A stretch of 64,000 bases of DNA from Lineus longissimus (Eukaryota > Nemertea > Pilidiophora > Heteronemertea > Lineidae): positions 9,116,001 through 9,180,000 of the forward strand of contig NC_088321.1 in the NCBI RefSeq assembly GCF_910592395.1, in the 5' to 3' direction. Below are positions 1 to 8,364 of the stretch, in pieces. A program made the translations under genes and the position numbers. The notes below the pieces were generated by a model. It ran no database searches. It saw nothing but the letters and a program-made list of their open reading frames with translations, and had not been told where the DNA came from. Position 1 is the first letter of the stretch. Every line of letters starts with the position of its first letter.

Positions 1-2
1 GC

Positions 3-1295
3 CAAAGATATGGTATACCTCTAGATTGCAAAAGCAATCCCAGGATTACACTTATCTGGCTTGCTGGTATGACAATCTACAATCAGTACCACCCCAAGTT
101 CAAACTGAAGTTTGCTGACATTCCGACCCAAGTCAGATTTACTAGCATTGTCAAACATAGACTGAACATGACAAACTTTTTGTGCGATCCCGATATCACT
201 TTCACTGTGAACTTGAACGACTTTCCACGCTCGAACAGTACTAGTACGGTCTGGCAACATGTCCCAGTCTCAAAGGTTGGCTATCTACGGAGATTGCTGG
301 ACATTCCAGTCATTGATGTCGGGTTGATGAAGGAAATGTGCCTTGGGCCATATTTAGTAAAAAGAGCCTTTTCATACCTCTGTCACTTGCGCAATGTGGA
401 AGTTAGCGATGAGAATCAGATGAATCTCATCACAACCATTGAGGAGTACTGGGATGCTATTGGTGAGGTACCAGATACAACGAGGATGTATTACACAACA
501 ATAGCAAATGAACCGGAAGGATGGGATCCAGTCAAGTATTTTCAATGGCCCAGCGCAGGTCTGAGTGTCATCACAATGAAAATGCCATCTGCCAACAGGA
601 GCAACCGAAATCAGATGAACTTCAAAAAGCCTATGATGGCCTTTGCTGTAAACGGAGTGGACTACTTGAGATTTACACCACCTCTGAATAAGTTATGCGG
701 TTGGAAGTGTGGCACACATGACTCAAAAGATTTGGGCAGCCGAATGCTTGGGGCAGATGCTCATGTTCTTGCCCTTCTCTTGCCACTTTGTTGCGTAAGG
801 GATCATCATCATCCAGTCATCAGAAGAAGCCATTTATGTGACCCAAAACTGCCCATACGACTGCAGCCACGATTTGGCTCTCAACTACCCCCTCCAATTC
901 CTATCACGTCACCGGATGGGCTGAGTCGTCCTACAAGTACAACTACTGCAAGTAGGCCTACAATCCCTCTGACGGCTACAACTACACCTGATGAGCAAGG
1001 ACCACCAGTGAGCAGTCAGAACTCTTCACCCCCTAGTGCTACAAGGACGTCCCCAGATGAGCAGAGCAGTCACACGACTATACCTTATGGTCAGAACTCT
1101 CAACTCCCTAGTGGTAACCAGTGGTGGAAACTTGATGACAGTCGCCCGCTAGTGCTGGCTTCCCCATGGGACAGTCAACATTGTGTTATTTCGATGAAAA
1201 CTTGGAATGGAATGGAATGGAATGGAATTGGGATAAGTGCCTTCAATGGAGTATTTAGTTTGATTCCTGTAAGGATACCTGACTGGAACTGCTAG
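3..1295 (+). CDS. C-terminal part of an unrecognised conserved-looking protein (5' end outside window)
   Basis: The frame is open from the left edge, so the ATG at 69 is internal and the true start lies outside the window. The first ~245 residues look globular and constrained, with many aromatic residues and motifs such as GWKCGTH and GSRMLGADAHVLALLLPLCC. The latter resembles the Cys/His ending (G-x-R-x-x-G-x-x-x-H-V) seen in many transposon-linked animal proteins and SWIM-like zinc fingers. The last ~160 residues are Pro/Ser/Thr-rich and probably disordered, ending in a short pentamer repeat and a TAG at 1293-1295. No intron is needed across the visible part. I do not recognise a function. 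It could be a fragment of another mobile element, because similar long proteins are multi-copy in cnidarians and lancelets (my recollection). It is the only substantial gene outside the repeat array. Confidence 0.55.
   Translation, partial: QRYGIPLDCKSNPRITLIWLAGMTIYNQYHPKFKLKFADIPTQVRFTSIVKHRLNMTNFLCDPDITFTVNLNDFPRSNSTSTVWQHVPVSKVGYLRRLLDIPVIDVGLMKEMCLGPYLVKRAFSYLCHLRNVEVSDENQMNLITTIEEYWDAIGEVPDTTRMYYTTIANEPEGWDPVKYFQWPSAGLSVITMKMPSANRSNRNQMNFKKPMMAFAVNGVDYLRFTPPLNKLCGWKCGTHDSKDLGSRMLGADAHVLALLLPLCCVRDHHHPVIRRSHLCDPKLPIRLQPRFGSQLPPPIPITSPDGLSRPTSTTTASRPTIPLTATTTPDEQGPPVSSQNSSPPSATRTSPDEQSSHTTIPYGQNSQLPSGNQWWKLDDSRPLVLASPWDSQHCVISMKTWNGMEWNGIGISAFNGVFSLIPVRIPDWNC
1204..1228. repeat. (GGAAT)5 short tandem repeat inside the reading frame
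   Basis: Five perfect GGAAT units followed by a degraded sixth lie near the end of the open frame and encode a short Trp-Asn-Gly/Met-Glu pattern. Low-complexity sequence here argues that the end of the protein is not under tight constraint. Confidence 0.8.
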
Positions 1296-1389
1296 TGCCG
1301 TTATGTAACAATATTGTTGAGGACACAAGCAACAAGTAATGCTCTGATTTGGAATATCAATATTGCTTTTAAAGGTAAGAAAACATTCA

Positions 1390-1555
1390 GGGCCGAATTT
1401 ACAAAGGGTGTTTAGCTTAAAACAGCGTTTAATGTCTGAATAGACAGAGTCAGGGCCTTGCAGGGTTTCTTCGTGAAAACCGCATTAGGCCCTGAAACTG
1501 ATTATGTAGAATTTACACGCGTCTAACTCTTAAACACCCTTCGTAAATTTGGCCC
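1390..1555. mobile_element. Harbinger-type MITE, copy 1 (166 bp, TSD TCA)
   Basis: The element starts GGGCCGAATTTACAAAGGGT and ends with the inverted form ACCCTTCGTAAATTTGGCCC, and is flanked by the direct 3-bp repeat TCA (1387-1389 and 1556-1558). A second copy of the same family lies at 24181-24344, also flanked by TCA. The first bases resemble the ends of the Harbinger at 11587-15229 (GGGCCGTATTTACGAAG). Three-bp target duplications are typical of PIF/Harbinger, so this is probably a non-autonomous relative. Confidence 0.85.
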
Positions 1556-1684
1556 TCAATTATCAAGTAAGAAAGAGTGCTCCTTGAAGACCCCATTCTT
1601 TCAGTTTGACTAATTCATTAAAAATAACTCTTGGTAAAAAAGCCAGCTAAAACTTGATTTTGTATGAGTCAATGGTATTTTTAA

Positions 1685-1820
1685 CTGGACATGCGTCATA
1701 GAGGTTACATAACGCTGCACAACCTGAAATTTGGTTGATGGAAATATAGCGTCTGAGGCTTTAAGATGCCTTCGCAGTTTATAAATCCAAGCGATCTACT
1801 GGTTTCACCAGTCCGGTTGG
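1685..1820. repeat. Array-unit fragment, left edge of the LINE-derived repeat
   Basis: The sequence from CTGGACATGCGTCATAGAGG through GATGCCTTCGCAG to ACCAGTCCGGTTG matches every other unit of the array (for example 7170-7297). It stops abruptly at about 1820, and the rest of the unit resumes at 6327 after the MULE-like insertion. The match begins at about 1685, which marks the left limit of the array in this window. Confidence 0.85.
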
Positions 1821-1826
1821 GTGTCT

Positions 1827-2020
1827 TCCCATTTCGCCCCTTCCCACTTCGCCCCTTCCCATTTCCCCCCCAATCTATTCCCATTTTGCCCCTTTTCTAC
1901 TTCGCCCCTTTCCCATCTCGCCCCTTCCCATCTCGCCCCTTCCCATCTCGCCCCTTCCCATTTTGCCCCTTTCCCATCTCGCCCCTTCCCACTTCGCCCC
2001 TTTCCCATCTCGCCCCTTTT
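1827..2020. repeat. Minisatellite, left arm (unit ~15 bp, CCCATCTCGCCCCTT)
   Basis: About a dozen variants of CCCATYTCGCCCCTT(T) are arranged head to tail. The reading frames that cross it on both strands are Pro/Phe- or Gly/Lys-rich repeats and are not genes. The same motif occurs in reverse complement at 6160-6326. Confidence 0.9.
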
Positions 2021-2136
2021 ACATTAGGCCACAATAAATTATACTTGTTTTCCTTGGTTGTGTGTCTAGCTTTCTCGACACCCTTCTTACAAAGACTTCT
2101 CAAAGGAACTAAATTTTACATGTAATGTGCTTTATT

Positions 2137-2330
2137 ACAGTAACAATTAACATCAAACTTTTAAACATGTTGTTATCATTCTACTGAGAATTCAAATTAC
2201 AAGATAATTCAAAAATAAAAAAATATAGACCAACATCAAAGTTAACATTTTGTTATCATTCTACTGAGAATTCAAGTTACATGTAGGCCCTACAAGATAA
2301 TTCAAAAATAAATCTAAAAAAATATAGACC
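2137..2330. repeat. Imperfect ~90-bp tandem duplication, AT-rich
   Basis: The segment TTGTTATCATTCTACTGAGA, then AATTCAA(A/G)TTACA, then AAGATAATTCAAAAATAAA and TATAGACC, occurs twice. The second copy carries a ~12-bp extra stretch containing TAGGCCCTA. It is noncoding and inside the MULE-like element. Confidence 0.75.
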
Positions 2331-2480
2331 AATTACTAGTACATTGTACTACTACACAGTTACCCACTTTTATGTTTTGATTGTCAAACCTGCAAAATAC
2401 AAATAAAAACTAAATATTAACTCTGCCAAAGTTGTTAATACCAAAAGTCCTAGTTACGAGCAACATGACCCACCACTGGC

Positions 2481-2670
2481 ATTTTGGATCCATAAACTAG
2501 GTTTCTAAGATTTTCGTACCAAAAACTTAGTTTTTGCCAAGAAACTAAGTTTTTGGATCCAAAGTACAAGTTATGTCATGATGTGCAAAAACTAAGTTTC
2601 TGAGGAGCAAAAACTTAGTTTTTGAAGTCAAAAACCTGGTTTTTAGAGAAAAAAAACTAGGTTTCTGGAT
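2481..2670. repeat. Cluster of imperfect palindromes (AAAACTTAGTTTTT-like)
   Basis: At least eight words of the type AAACTAGGTTTCT, AAAACTTAGTTTTTG, AAACTAAGTTTTTGG and AAACCTGGTTTTTAG are spaced about 20-30 bp apart. Each is nearly self-complementary. No coding potential is seen. They could be degenerate repeats or binding sites for a dimeric protein. Confidence 0.6.
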
Positions 2671-2765
2671 GAAATGAATGAACGGCTTCCCATGAAGGCC
2701 TAAATCAGAGATCATCCCAAGGAAAAATTACGTCGCATTGAGTCTATATGCAATAGGGGCCTAGT

Positions 2766-3251
2766 CTACAATAAGGGAGATATGGCATCTGCATAACTCA
2801 TTACAGTCCTCCCTCCATTTTGGTACTGGAGCTTTAGGTTACTCAGGCGATCGTCGACCCTCACGTATGTTAAGCGCCTCGGATTCGGCGCCCCACCGGC
2901 TTCCAGTCTTTGTAGTTCTCCTCGCTGGTACAACTCTTCCTTTCTCAGCCAGAAGAGGAACGCCCAGATGTTTGGGTGAGCTTTGCCAAGGTATAGATTG
3001 ACCTTATGATGCCAACCTTCTAATGCGTTGTTTGTTCTCGACTCAGCAATGCGGTGGTACTGGTTCCAAAGATCCCTATCGAATCTGGCTCCATCGCCGA
3101 TCCAAGTGTTTTCGAAATAATCCTGAAACAACGGTATCTCAGGATTTGCTGGTGCATCGTGCATGATGTTATCCCATACTAAGTCCAATTGGTCTGGTGG
3201 CGCAAGAGGAAGTGCAGAGGTTCTGCGCACCATTCTTCATTGATGCAAATG
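2766..3251 (-). pseudogene. MULE transposase, C-terminal part
   Basis: This is the downstream portion of a MULE (Mutator-like) transposase. After RMVRRTSALPLAPPD it contains a helical region and then the signature SRTNNALEGWH around 3010-3050, in which the Glu is the expected third catalytic acidic residue of the DDE triad. After it come LGKAHPNIWAFL and a charged tail ending at TAA/TAG near 2766. The N-terminal part, with the first two catalytic residues, lies at 3957-4713. The two are separated by an L2-like LINE, and the joined frame would still carry a stop or frameshift near the junction, so the gene is dead. Confidence 0.75.
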
Positions 3252-3259
3252 TATATTCT

Positions 3260-3889
3260 TCTGTTTCTGCAAGAGATTTGGGTGTGATCTTGGACCGTGA
3301 TTTCAATTTCAAAGAACACATTAACACCTGTGTACGGGCCACCAATTTTCACATTCGTAACATCGGGAAAATCAGAAAATATCTAACTCCAAATACCACC
3401 AGGTTATATGTCCAGGCTCTTGTAATATCTCGCCTGGATTTCTGTAATTCCCTTCTCCTTGGTTGTCCCAATTCAACAATTATACCCCTACAGAAGGTAC
3501 AAAATTCTGCCGCTCGCCTAATTACCAAGACCAAGAAACGATCTTCCATTTCCCCAGTACTCAGGTCTCTACATTGGCTTCCTGTGCAACAGCGCATCAA
3601 GTACAAGGTTCTCCTTCTAACTTACAAGTGTCTTCACCAACTTGCTCCCCAATACCTTTCAGAACTTCTCTCCGTTCATACCGTTTCTCGAACTCTGCGC
3701 TCTTCATCGGCCGTTCTTCTGTCTATCCCAAAGGCCAATGTCATGTCAGTCGGTGGTAGAGCATTTTCAATTGGAGCCCCTCAGCTGTGGAACAAACTTC
3801 CTTCAACTGTTAGGAACTGCAGCTCTCTGTTATCTTTCAAGGGACAACTCAAACATTTGCTTTTTAAAGAGGCCTATCAAGCGCTTTGA
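3260..3889 (+). pseudogene. L2-like ORF2 C-terminal fragment (post-RT domain)
   Basis: This region lies after the reverse transcriptase palm and is conserved in the L2, CR1 and Crack groups (VRATNFHIRNIGKIRKYL, LYVQALVISRLDFCNSLL, KLPSTVRNCSSLLSFKGQLK). Endonuclease and RT catalytic domains are absent because of 5' truncation. The frame upstream of ~3260 belongs to the host MULE sequence, so no start codon should be assigned. Confidence 0.8.
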
Positions 3890-3948
3890 GCGGCCAGTTA
3901 ATGGTTGGATACTGCGCTAAATAAGACTCGTATTATTATTATATTATA
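3260..3948 (+). mobile_element. 5'-truncated L2/CR1-like LINE inserted in the MULE transposase
   Basis: The insert encodes on the plus strand the last ~210 residues of a non-LTR retrotransposon ORF2, with motifs SARDLGVILD, NSLLLGCP, VQNSAARLIT, LHWLPVQQRI and GGRAFS..APQLWN..P, ending in TGA at about 3887. A short 3' UTR and a (TATT)-rich tail at 3931-3948 follow, typical of L2-like 3' ends. The 8-bp repeat TATATTCT occurs at 3252-3259 and 3949-3956 and fits a target-site duplication. The 5' end is lost, as is usual for LINEs. Confidence 0.8.
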
Positions 3949-3956
3949 TATATTCT

Positions 3957-4713
3957 CAATGGACTTTCAAGATCAGCTGCTCGGTATGCTGCTGCAAGAC
4001 CCACACGCTGAATGCATCTCTGAATACATTGCCCATAGTGAAATAGACATCCTTTTATCTCGCTTCTTGGTAGTACCCGTTGATAAGCTTGGATTGATGC
4101 CATTTCAAAGTCCACCATGATGGTGTCTGGATCGAACTGAACACCGTTCTCCACTGCAGCTGCTTGGATTAAGTTGGTGAACCTCTCATAGGTTTCCTCA
4201 GTTTTGTTCGGCAGAAGACCATACAGCAGAGGAAACATCTGCCCGTAGACTTTGGCATGTACGGTATAAAGTTGGGCGAAGAGTCTCGGAGCAGCAAAAA
4301 ATGTCCCGTCCATGTAGAACGTGTTCGCTCTGCAAACTTGTAACAGGCCTTCAATGCTACCGAATATTATGAGTTTGTCAGCTTCACCGTTGTTGGCAAG
4401 GACAAAGTTATGGTGGTCCGCAGTCTGCGCCCATTCTCCCTCTAGGACTATGTCTTCTCTTCTCTCGGGCAGTATTGGAAATCTCTGTGCACGTTTCCGG
4501 TATGCCGATGAGGAGCACCCTTGAAAATTTGGTAGAAAGGCAGCAACTTCGTCAGCTATACCTGCTTGCTGAGCTGCAGTGACTTCTTCCTGGTAGATGC
4601 GTGGTATTGGCGTCAATTCTTCTGAGGCCCTTCGTTTGACTCCCCTTACTATTTGCCCAGCTGCAATCTTCGCTGCCATTGGTTCATGATTGTGATCAGT
4701 CAGATGAACTAAC
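3957..4713 (-). pseudogene. MULE transposase, FLYWCH end and catalytic N-terminal part
   Basis: Reading down the minus strand, an exon begins after a TTTCAG acceptor at about 4714. It starts with LTDHNHEP, which is the end of a FLYWCH-type zinc finger. It continues with the first catalytic Asp in FYMDGTFFAAP, the segment KTEETYERF, the second Asp in TIMVDFEMASIQA and the Cys/His element CLFHYGQCIQR. These are the expected elements of an MULE transposase. The exon coding the first half of the FLYWCH finger is not evident upstream. The frame runs into the L2-like insertion at about 3956. The catalytic Glu is on the other side (2766-3251). Confidence 0.8.
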
Positions 4714-5260
4714 CTGAAATAACAGAACATTGTTTGAGTTGTTTGCTCATGATCGTGTAGGCCTACCCATGAATAAAGATCGCTCCTTAGTCTAAGAAGC
4801 CTCAACTAATTCAAATAGAAGGGCAGGTTGGAACCCGGGGGAGGTCGAAACATTCCATTTTTGCTAATATAAAGGGGAGCTGCAGTGAGTGGATGGTACA
4901 ACTCGCATCTCAAACCCGCGTTCACAGTGAATACGATTCAATTCAAATTCTGAAATAGGGTCGTATTATGTTAAAATGTATCAAGATACAATACAAATTC
5001 AAATTAACCTGATCATACTCCATGTGAATTCAATCGGTTTCACCAGTTGCGCCGCCTATTAAAACGGGTCATTTGCGATACTCAAAAGTTGAACCTAAAA
5101 TTAGAAAAACATCCTGTTTTACCCTAATTCCGCCATCTTGTATGTGCATTTCGTGCATGCTCGGCCCCCGTGGTGTGATCGCGAATGAAACCCTTTAAGA
5201 TCACGATTAATCAACTCCCACATGCATGTGCGCAGTTGACGTCATCAGTTGACACGCATT
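4714..5260. other. Noncoding sequence upstream of the MULE exon
   Basis: No plausible exon, RNA gene or repeat is seen beyond short AT-rich stretches. It presumably holds the 5' intron and promoter of the MULE transposase. Confidence 0.4.
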
Positions 5261-5376
5261 AAGTCGGTATGGAGCCATTGCAACTTTCCAGGTGGCAGCA
5301 CTCTAAATGTAATGGACTTTTATATCAAAATACACGTGCTGCCATCTGGAAAGTTGCAACGGCTCCTTACCGACTT
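5261..5376. repeat. 116-bp hairpin (41-bp arms, 34-bp loop)
   Basis: The arm AAGTCGGTATGGAGCCATTG through GGCAGCAC (5261-5301) is repeated in reverse complement at 5336-5376 with three mismatches. The size and shape fit a small MITE or a hairpin at the edge of a larger unit. No clear target duplication was found. Confidence 0.75.
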
Positions 5377-5414
5377 TACAGTAGGCCTATTTGGGGAGTA
5401 TGGTAGGCCTATGT

Positions 5415-5703
5415 ACCGTGGCCCGTAAGTGTCATCATTGTTTTTCTGTATTTAATTTTGATTATTTTTCCCGTAGTTCCCACCTCGGTGGTAAACATTT
5501 CAACCTCGGTGGTAAATATTTCCACCGAGGTTAGAATATTTACCACCGAGGTTGGAATATTTACCACCGAGGTTGGAATATTTACCACCAAGGTTAGAAT
5601 ATTTACCACCGAGGTTGAAATGTTTACCACCGAGGTGGGAACTACGGGAAAAATAATCAAAATTAAATACAGAAAAACAATGATGACACTTACGGGCCAC
5701 GGT
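5415..5703. mobile_element. Foldback element, 289 bp, ~105-bp perfect arms, 8-bp TSD
   Basis: The first ~105 bp (ACCGTGGCCCGTAAGTGTCA onward) are repeated as an exact reverse complement at the right end. The middle consists of tandem ~21-bp units (ACCGAGGTTGGAATATTTACC type) that also fold back. The direct repeat GCCTATGT flanks both sides (5407-5414 and 5704-5711), a clean 8-bp target duplication as made by hAT, P or Merlin transposases. Which superfamily mobilised it is unknown. The apparent reading frames (Ser-Val-Val-Asn repeats) come from the tandem units and are not genes. Confidence 0.9.
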
Positions 5704-5711
5704 GCCTATGT

Positions 5712-6159
5712 GAAAACTAGATAAAGTATTTGGTTTGGTCGCAATCTAAAACTTCAAGAATATCGAACCAGTAGTTTTTGTGCTGGAGCACCAAACATGT
5801 ATGCGACACGGACTACAGTAGAGGTCTTTGATGTTTACCTGTTAGCAGCATCTGTGTGGGCCCAGGCTTTGCAGTGGTCATTTGGGCATTTCCAATAGCG
5901 TTTTTCGCCTTGCAGTTTATGAAAACGGAATTTGTATTGCTGGTCAACAACCAGGCTTTCACCTCCCCGGGTTGTTTGAATGAATTCTATTTCATTCTCC
6001 ATCATGCCTTGTGACTATGTTTGCCAGTTCCTGACGGATTCTGTGATTGCAGATTCCAGGAAACAGACTGCAGATTCGAGGAAACCAGCTGCTTGAATCA
6101 CTGAATCAAGTCACAGAAAGGGCCCAAATCGGAAAGCAGCGAATGGGAATTAACTGGGG
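5712..6159. other. Noncoding stretch between foldback element and right minisatellite
   Basis: No exon or RNA gene is supported. A short direct repeat (CAGATTCCAGGAAAC / CAGATTCGAGGAAAC) occurs near 6050-6085. Confidence 0.4.
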
Positions 6160-6326
6160 TCGAAACGGGAAGGGGTGAAATGGGAAAGGGGCGAGATGGG
6201 AAGGGGCGAAATGGGAAGGGGCGAGATTGGAAGGGGCAGAATGGGAAGGGGCGAAATGGGCGAAATGGGAAAGGGGCGGGATGGGAAAGGGGCGAGATGG
6301 GAAGGGGTGAGATGGGAAAGGGGCGT
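6160..6326. repeat. Minisatellite, right arm (inverted relative to 1827-2020)
   Basis: Head-to-tail copies of GGGAAGGGGCGARATGG-type units are the reverse complement of the left minisatellite. The array abuts the resumed repeat unit (TAGCTGATTACAGG) directly at 6327, which is why it is read as the end of the inserted element. Confidence 0.9.
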
Positions 6327-8364
6327 AGCTGATTACAGGTAGGCATCAGTCACTTGAGGCTGATTTATATCGTTGGGCATGATTGTCTCTTAGACTTCTA
6401 CGGTTTCTGCGTAGATCTTACATTATTGTTATCAGTGTTAAAATTATAACCCCAAATCTTATTTATAATAACATCCATTAACCCTCTCCATTTGAACCAT
6501 TCGTTGCTTTTTGTCCCAGTGATTCAAAAGGTATCACTGTTTTGTCTGGTCTTAGTAAATCTGAAATATAATTTATCCCTTCTTCCTTCCAATGTTTATA
6601 AAAGATCATTCTTTGATTAATTTTGATTAATTTATTGTACCATAAATTTCCTTCCAATGTTTATAAAAGATCATTCTTTGATTAATTTTGATTAATTTAT
6701 TGTACCATAAATATGTTTTTCCCGAGCCACGTGCTTGCAGGCACCGCCTCCTTTGCCTTAGTGAGCCAATCATATAACATCTTATATTGTAGCATGTGAT
6801 GTATGTTTTACCAGACTATTATGTGGAATTATTGACCTTTGCTGGATTTGGGTTACGGTTCACTTGAATAAGACAGATGTAAACAATGCAAGTTTGATAA
6901 AAGAAGCAATTACACTATAAACCCGTTGACATAAAGGTGGCAGCACCATACTGTAGTGACTCTTAATGGGGCAATAGGGATTACACTACATCTCCCTTTC
7001 TAAATTGTCTATGTTATTTCTGAACTTAGAACTGAACTTTCATGCACTTTGATGTGGCTTGAAACACATTGAAAAGATAGTCTGACTTATCTTAGACATG
7101 TGAACATACATGAAAGTCCATATTTTTAGTTTAAACCAGAAATACTAAATTTAGGACATAACCTGGACATGCGTCATAGAGGTTACATAACGCTGCGCAA
7201 CCTGAAATTTGGTTGATGGAAATATAGCGTCTAAGGCTTTAAGATGCCTTCGCAGTTTATAAATCCAAGCGATCTACTGGTTTTACCAGTCCGGTTGATC
7301 TCCTAATGTCGCTCTCGGTCACCTGTAGCTGATTACAGGTAGGCATCAGTCGCTTGAGGCTGATTTATACCGTTTGGCATGATAGTCTCTTAGACTTCTA
7401 CGGTTTCTGCGCAGATCTTACATTATTGTTATCAGTGTTAAAATTATCACCCCAAATCTTATTCATAATAACATCCTTTAACCCTCTCCATTTGAACCAT
7501 TCGGTTGCTTTTAGTCCCAGTGATTCAAAAGGTATCACTGTTTTGTCTGGTCTTAGTAAATCGGAAATATGATTTATCCCTACTTCCTTCAAATGTTTAT
7601 AAAAGATCATTCTTTGATTAATTTTGATTAATTTATTGTACCATAAATTTCCTTCCAATGTTTATAAAAGATCATTCTTTGATTAATTTTGATTAATTTA
7701 TTGTACCATAAATATGTTTTTCCCGAGCCACGTGCTTGCAGGCGCCGCCTCCTTTGCCTTAGTGAGCAAATCATATAACATCTTATATTGTAGCATGTGA
7801 TGTATGTTTTACCAGAATATTATGTGGAAGTATTGTCCTTTGGATTGTGGGTACGGTTCACTTGAATAAGACAGATGTAAACAAAGCAAGTTTGATAAAA
7901 GAAGCAATTACACTGTTAACCCGTTGACATGAAGGTACTGTAGTGACACTTAAAGGGGCAATCGACATGAAGGTACTGTAGTGACTCTTAAACGAGCAAT
8001 AGGGATTACACTACATCTCCCTTTCTAAATTGTCAATGTTATTTCTGAACTTAGAACTGAACGTTCGTGCACTTTGATATGGCTTGAAACACGTTGAAAA
8101 GAAAAGTCTGACTTATCTTAGACATCTGAACATGATACATGATACATGAAAGTCCATACTTTTAGTTTAAACCAGAAATACTAAATTTAGGACATAACAA
8201 ATTTTCAGGGTGCGCAGCGTTATGTAGGTTGATGGAAATATAGCGTCTAAGGCTTTAAGATGCCTTCGCAGTTTATAAATCCAAGCGATCTGGTTGATCT
8301 CCTAATGTCGCTATCGGTCACATGTAGCTAATTACAGGTAGGCATCAGTCACTTGAGGCTGATT
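6327..8364 (-). repeat. LINE-derived array: about two units, 1.0 kb each
   Basis: Units share the landmarks GATGCCTTCGCAG, CACCTGTAGCTGATTACAGG, GGCATGATTGTCTCTTAGAC, a minus-strand RT-like frame, CCCGAGCCACGTGCTTGCAGG and CATCTCCCTTTCTAAATTGT, in that order. A 64-bp segment (TTTCCTTCCAATGTTTATAA onward) is itself duplicated inside the unit (6649-6712 and 7647-7712). Units start at the landmark near 7241 and 8257. The right end is interrupted by a LINE at 8365. Confidence 0.9.
7398..7658 (-). pseudogene. L1-like RT C-terminal fragment carried by the array unit
   Basis: This is the representative of a minus-strand frame that recurs in every full unit. Motifs such as LWYNKLIKINQRMIF, KEVGINHISDLL, FESLGLKATEWFKW and RGLKDVI match the pattern found near the end of L1/Tx1-type ORF2 proteins (W-x-N-x-x-I-x-I, ISDLL, F-x-x-x-x-x-L-x-x-x-x-F, Y/R-G-L). 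It lies beyond the catalytic palm, so the fragment cannot reverse transcribe. Other copies: 10518-10784, 22483-22743, 52573-52833, 55294-55554, 56654-56866 and the short-monomer copies from 57667 on. Confidence 0.6.

Larger units (their letters stand above)
1821..6326 (-). mobile_element. MULE-type transposon (composite) between inverted minisatellites
   Basis: A 4.5-kb insertion interrupts one array unit: the left part ends at 1820 with CCGGTTG and the right part resumes at 6327 with TAGCTGATTACAGG. About 30 bp of unit is missing at the junction and I see no target duplication. Both ends are tandem arrays of the same ~15-bp G/C-rich motif in opposite orientation, so they act as repetitive terminal inverted repeats. 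The interior carries a broken MULE transposase on the minus strand (2766-4713), an L2-like LINE, a hairpin and a foldback element. Long or repetitive TIRs are known in MULEs. That the minisatellites are the true ends is inference. Confidence 0.6.

Noticed and set aside
69-71. ATG at 69 as a gene start
   Set aside because: The frame is open upstream to the window edge with protein-like sequence, so the start is outside.
1766-2125. Long Pro/Phe/Ser- and Gly/Lys-rich frames over the minisatellites (also 6098-6346)
   Set aside because: They are open on both strands only because the 15-bp unit is a multiple of three and lacks stops.
5409-5724. Val/Thr/Ser-repeat frames in the foldback element
   Set aside because: Mirror-image frames on both strands of a perfect inverted repeat; not a gene.
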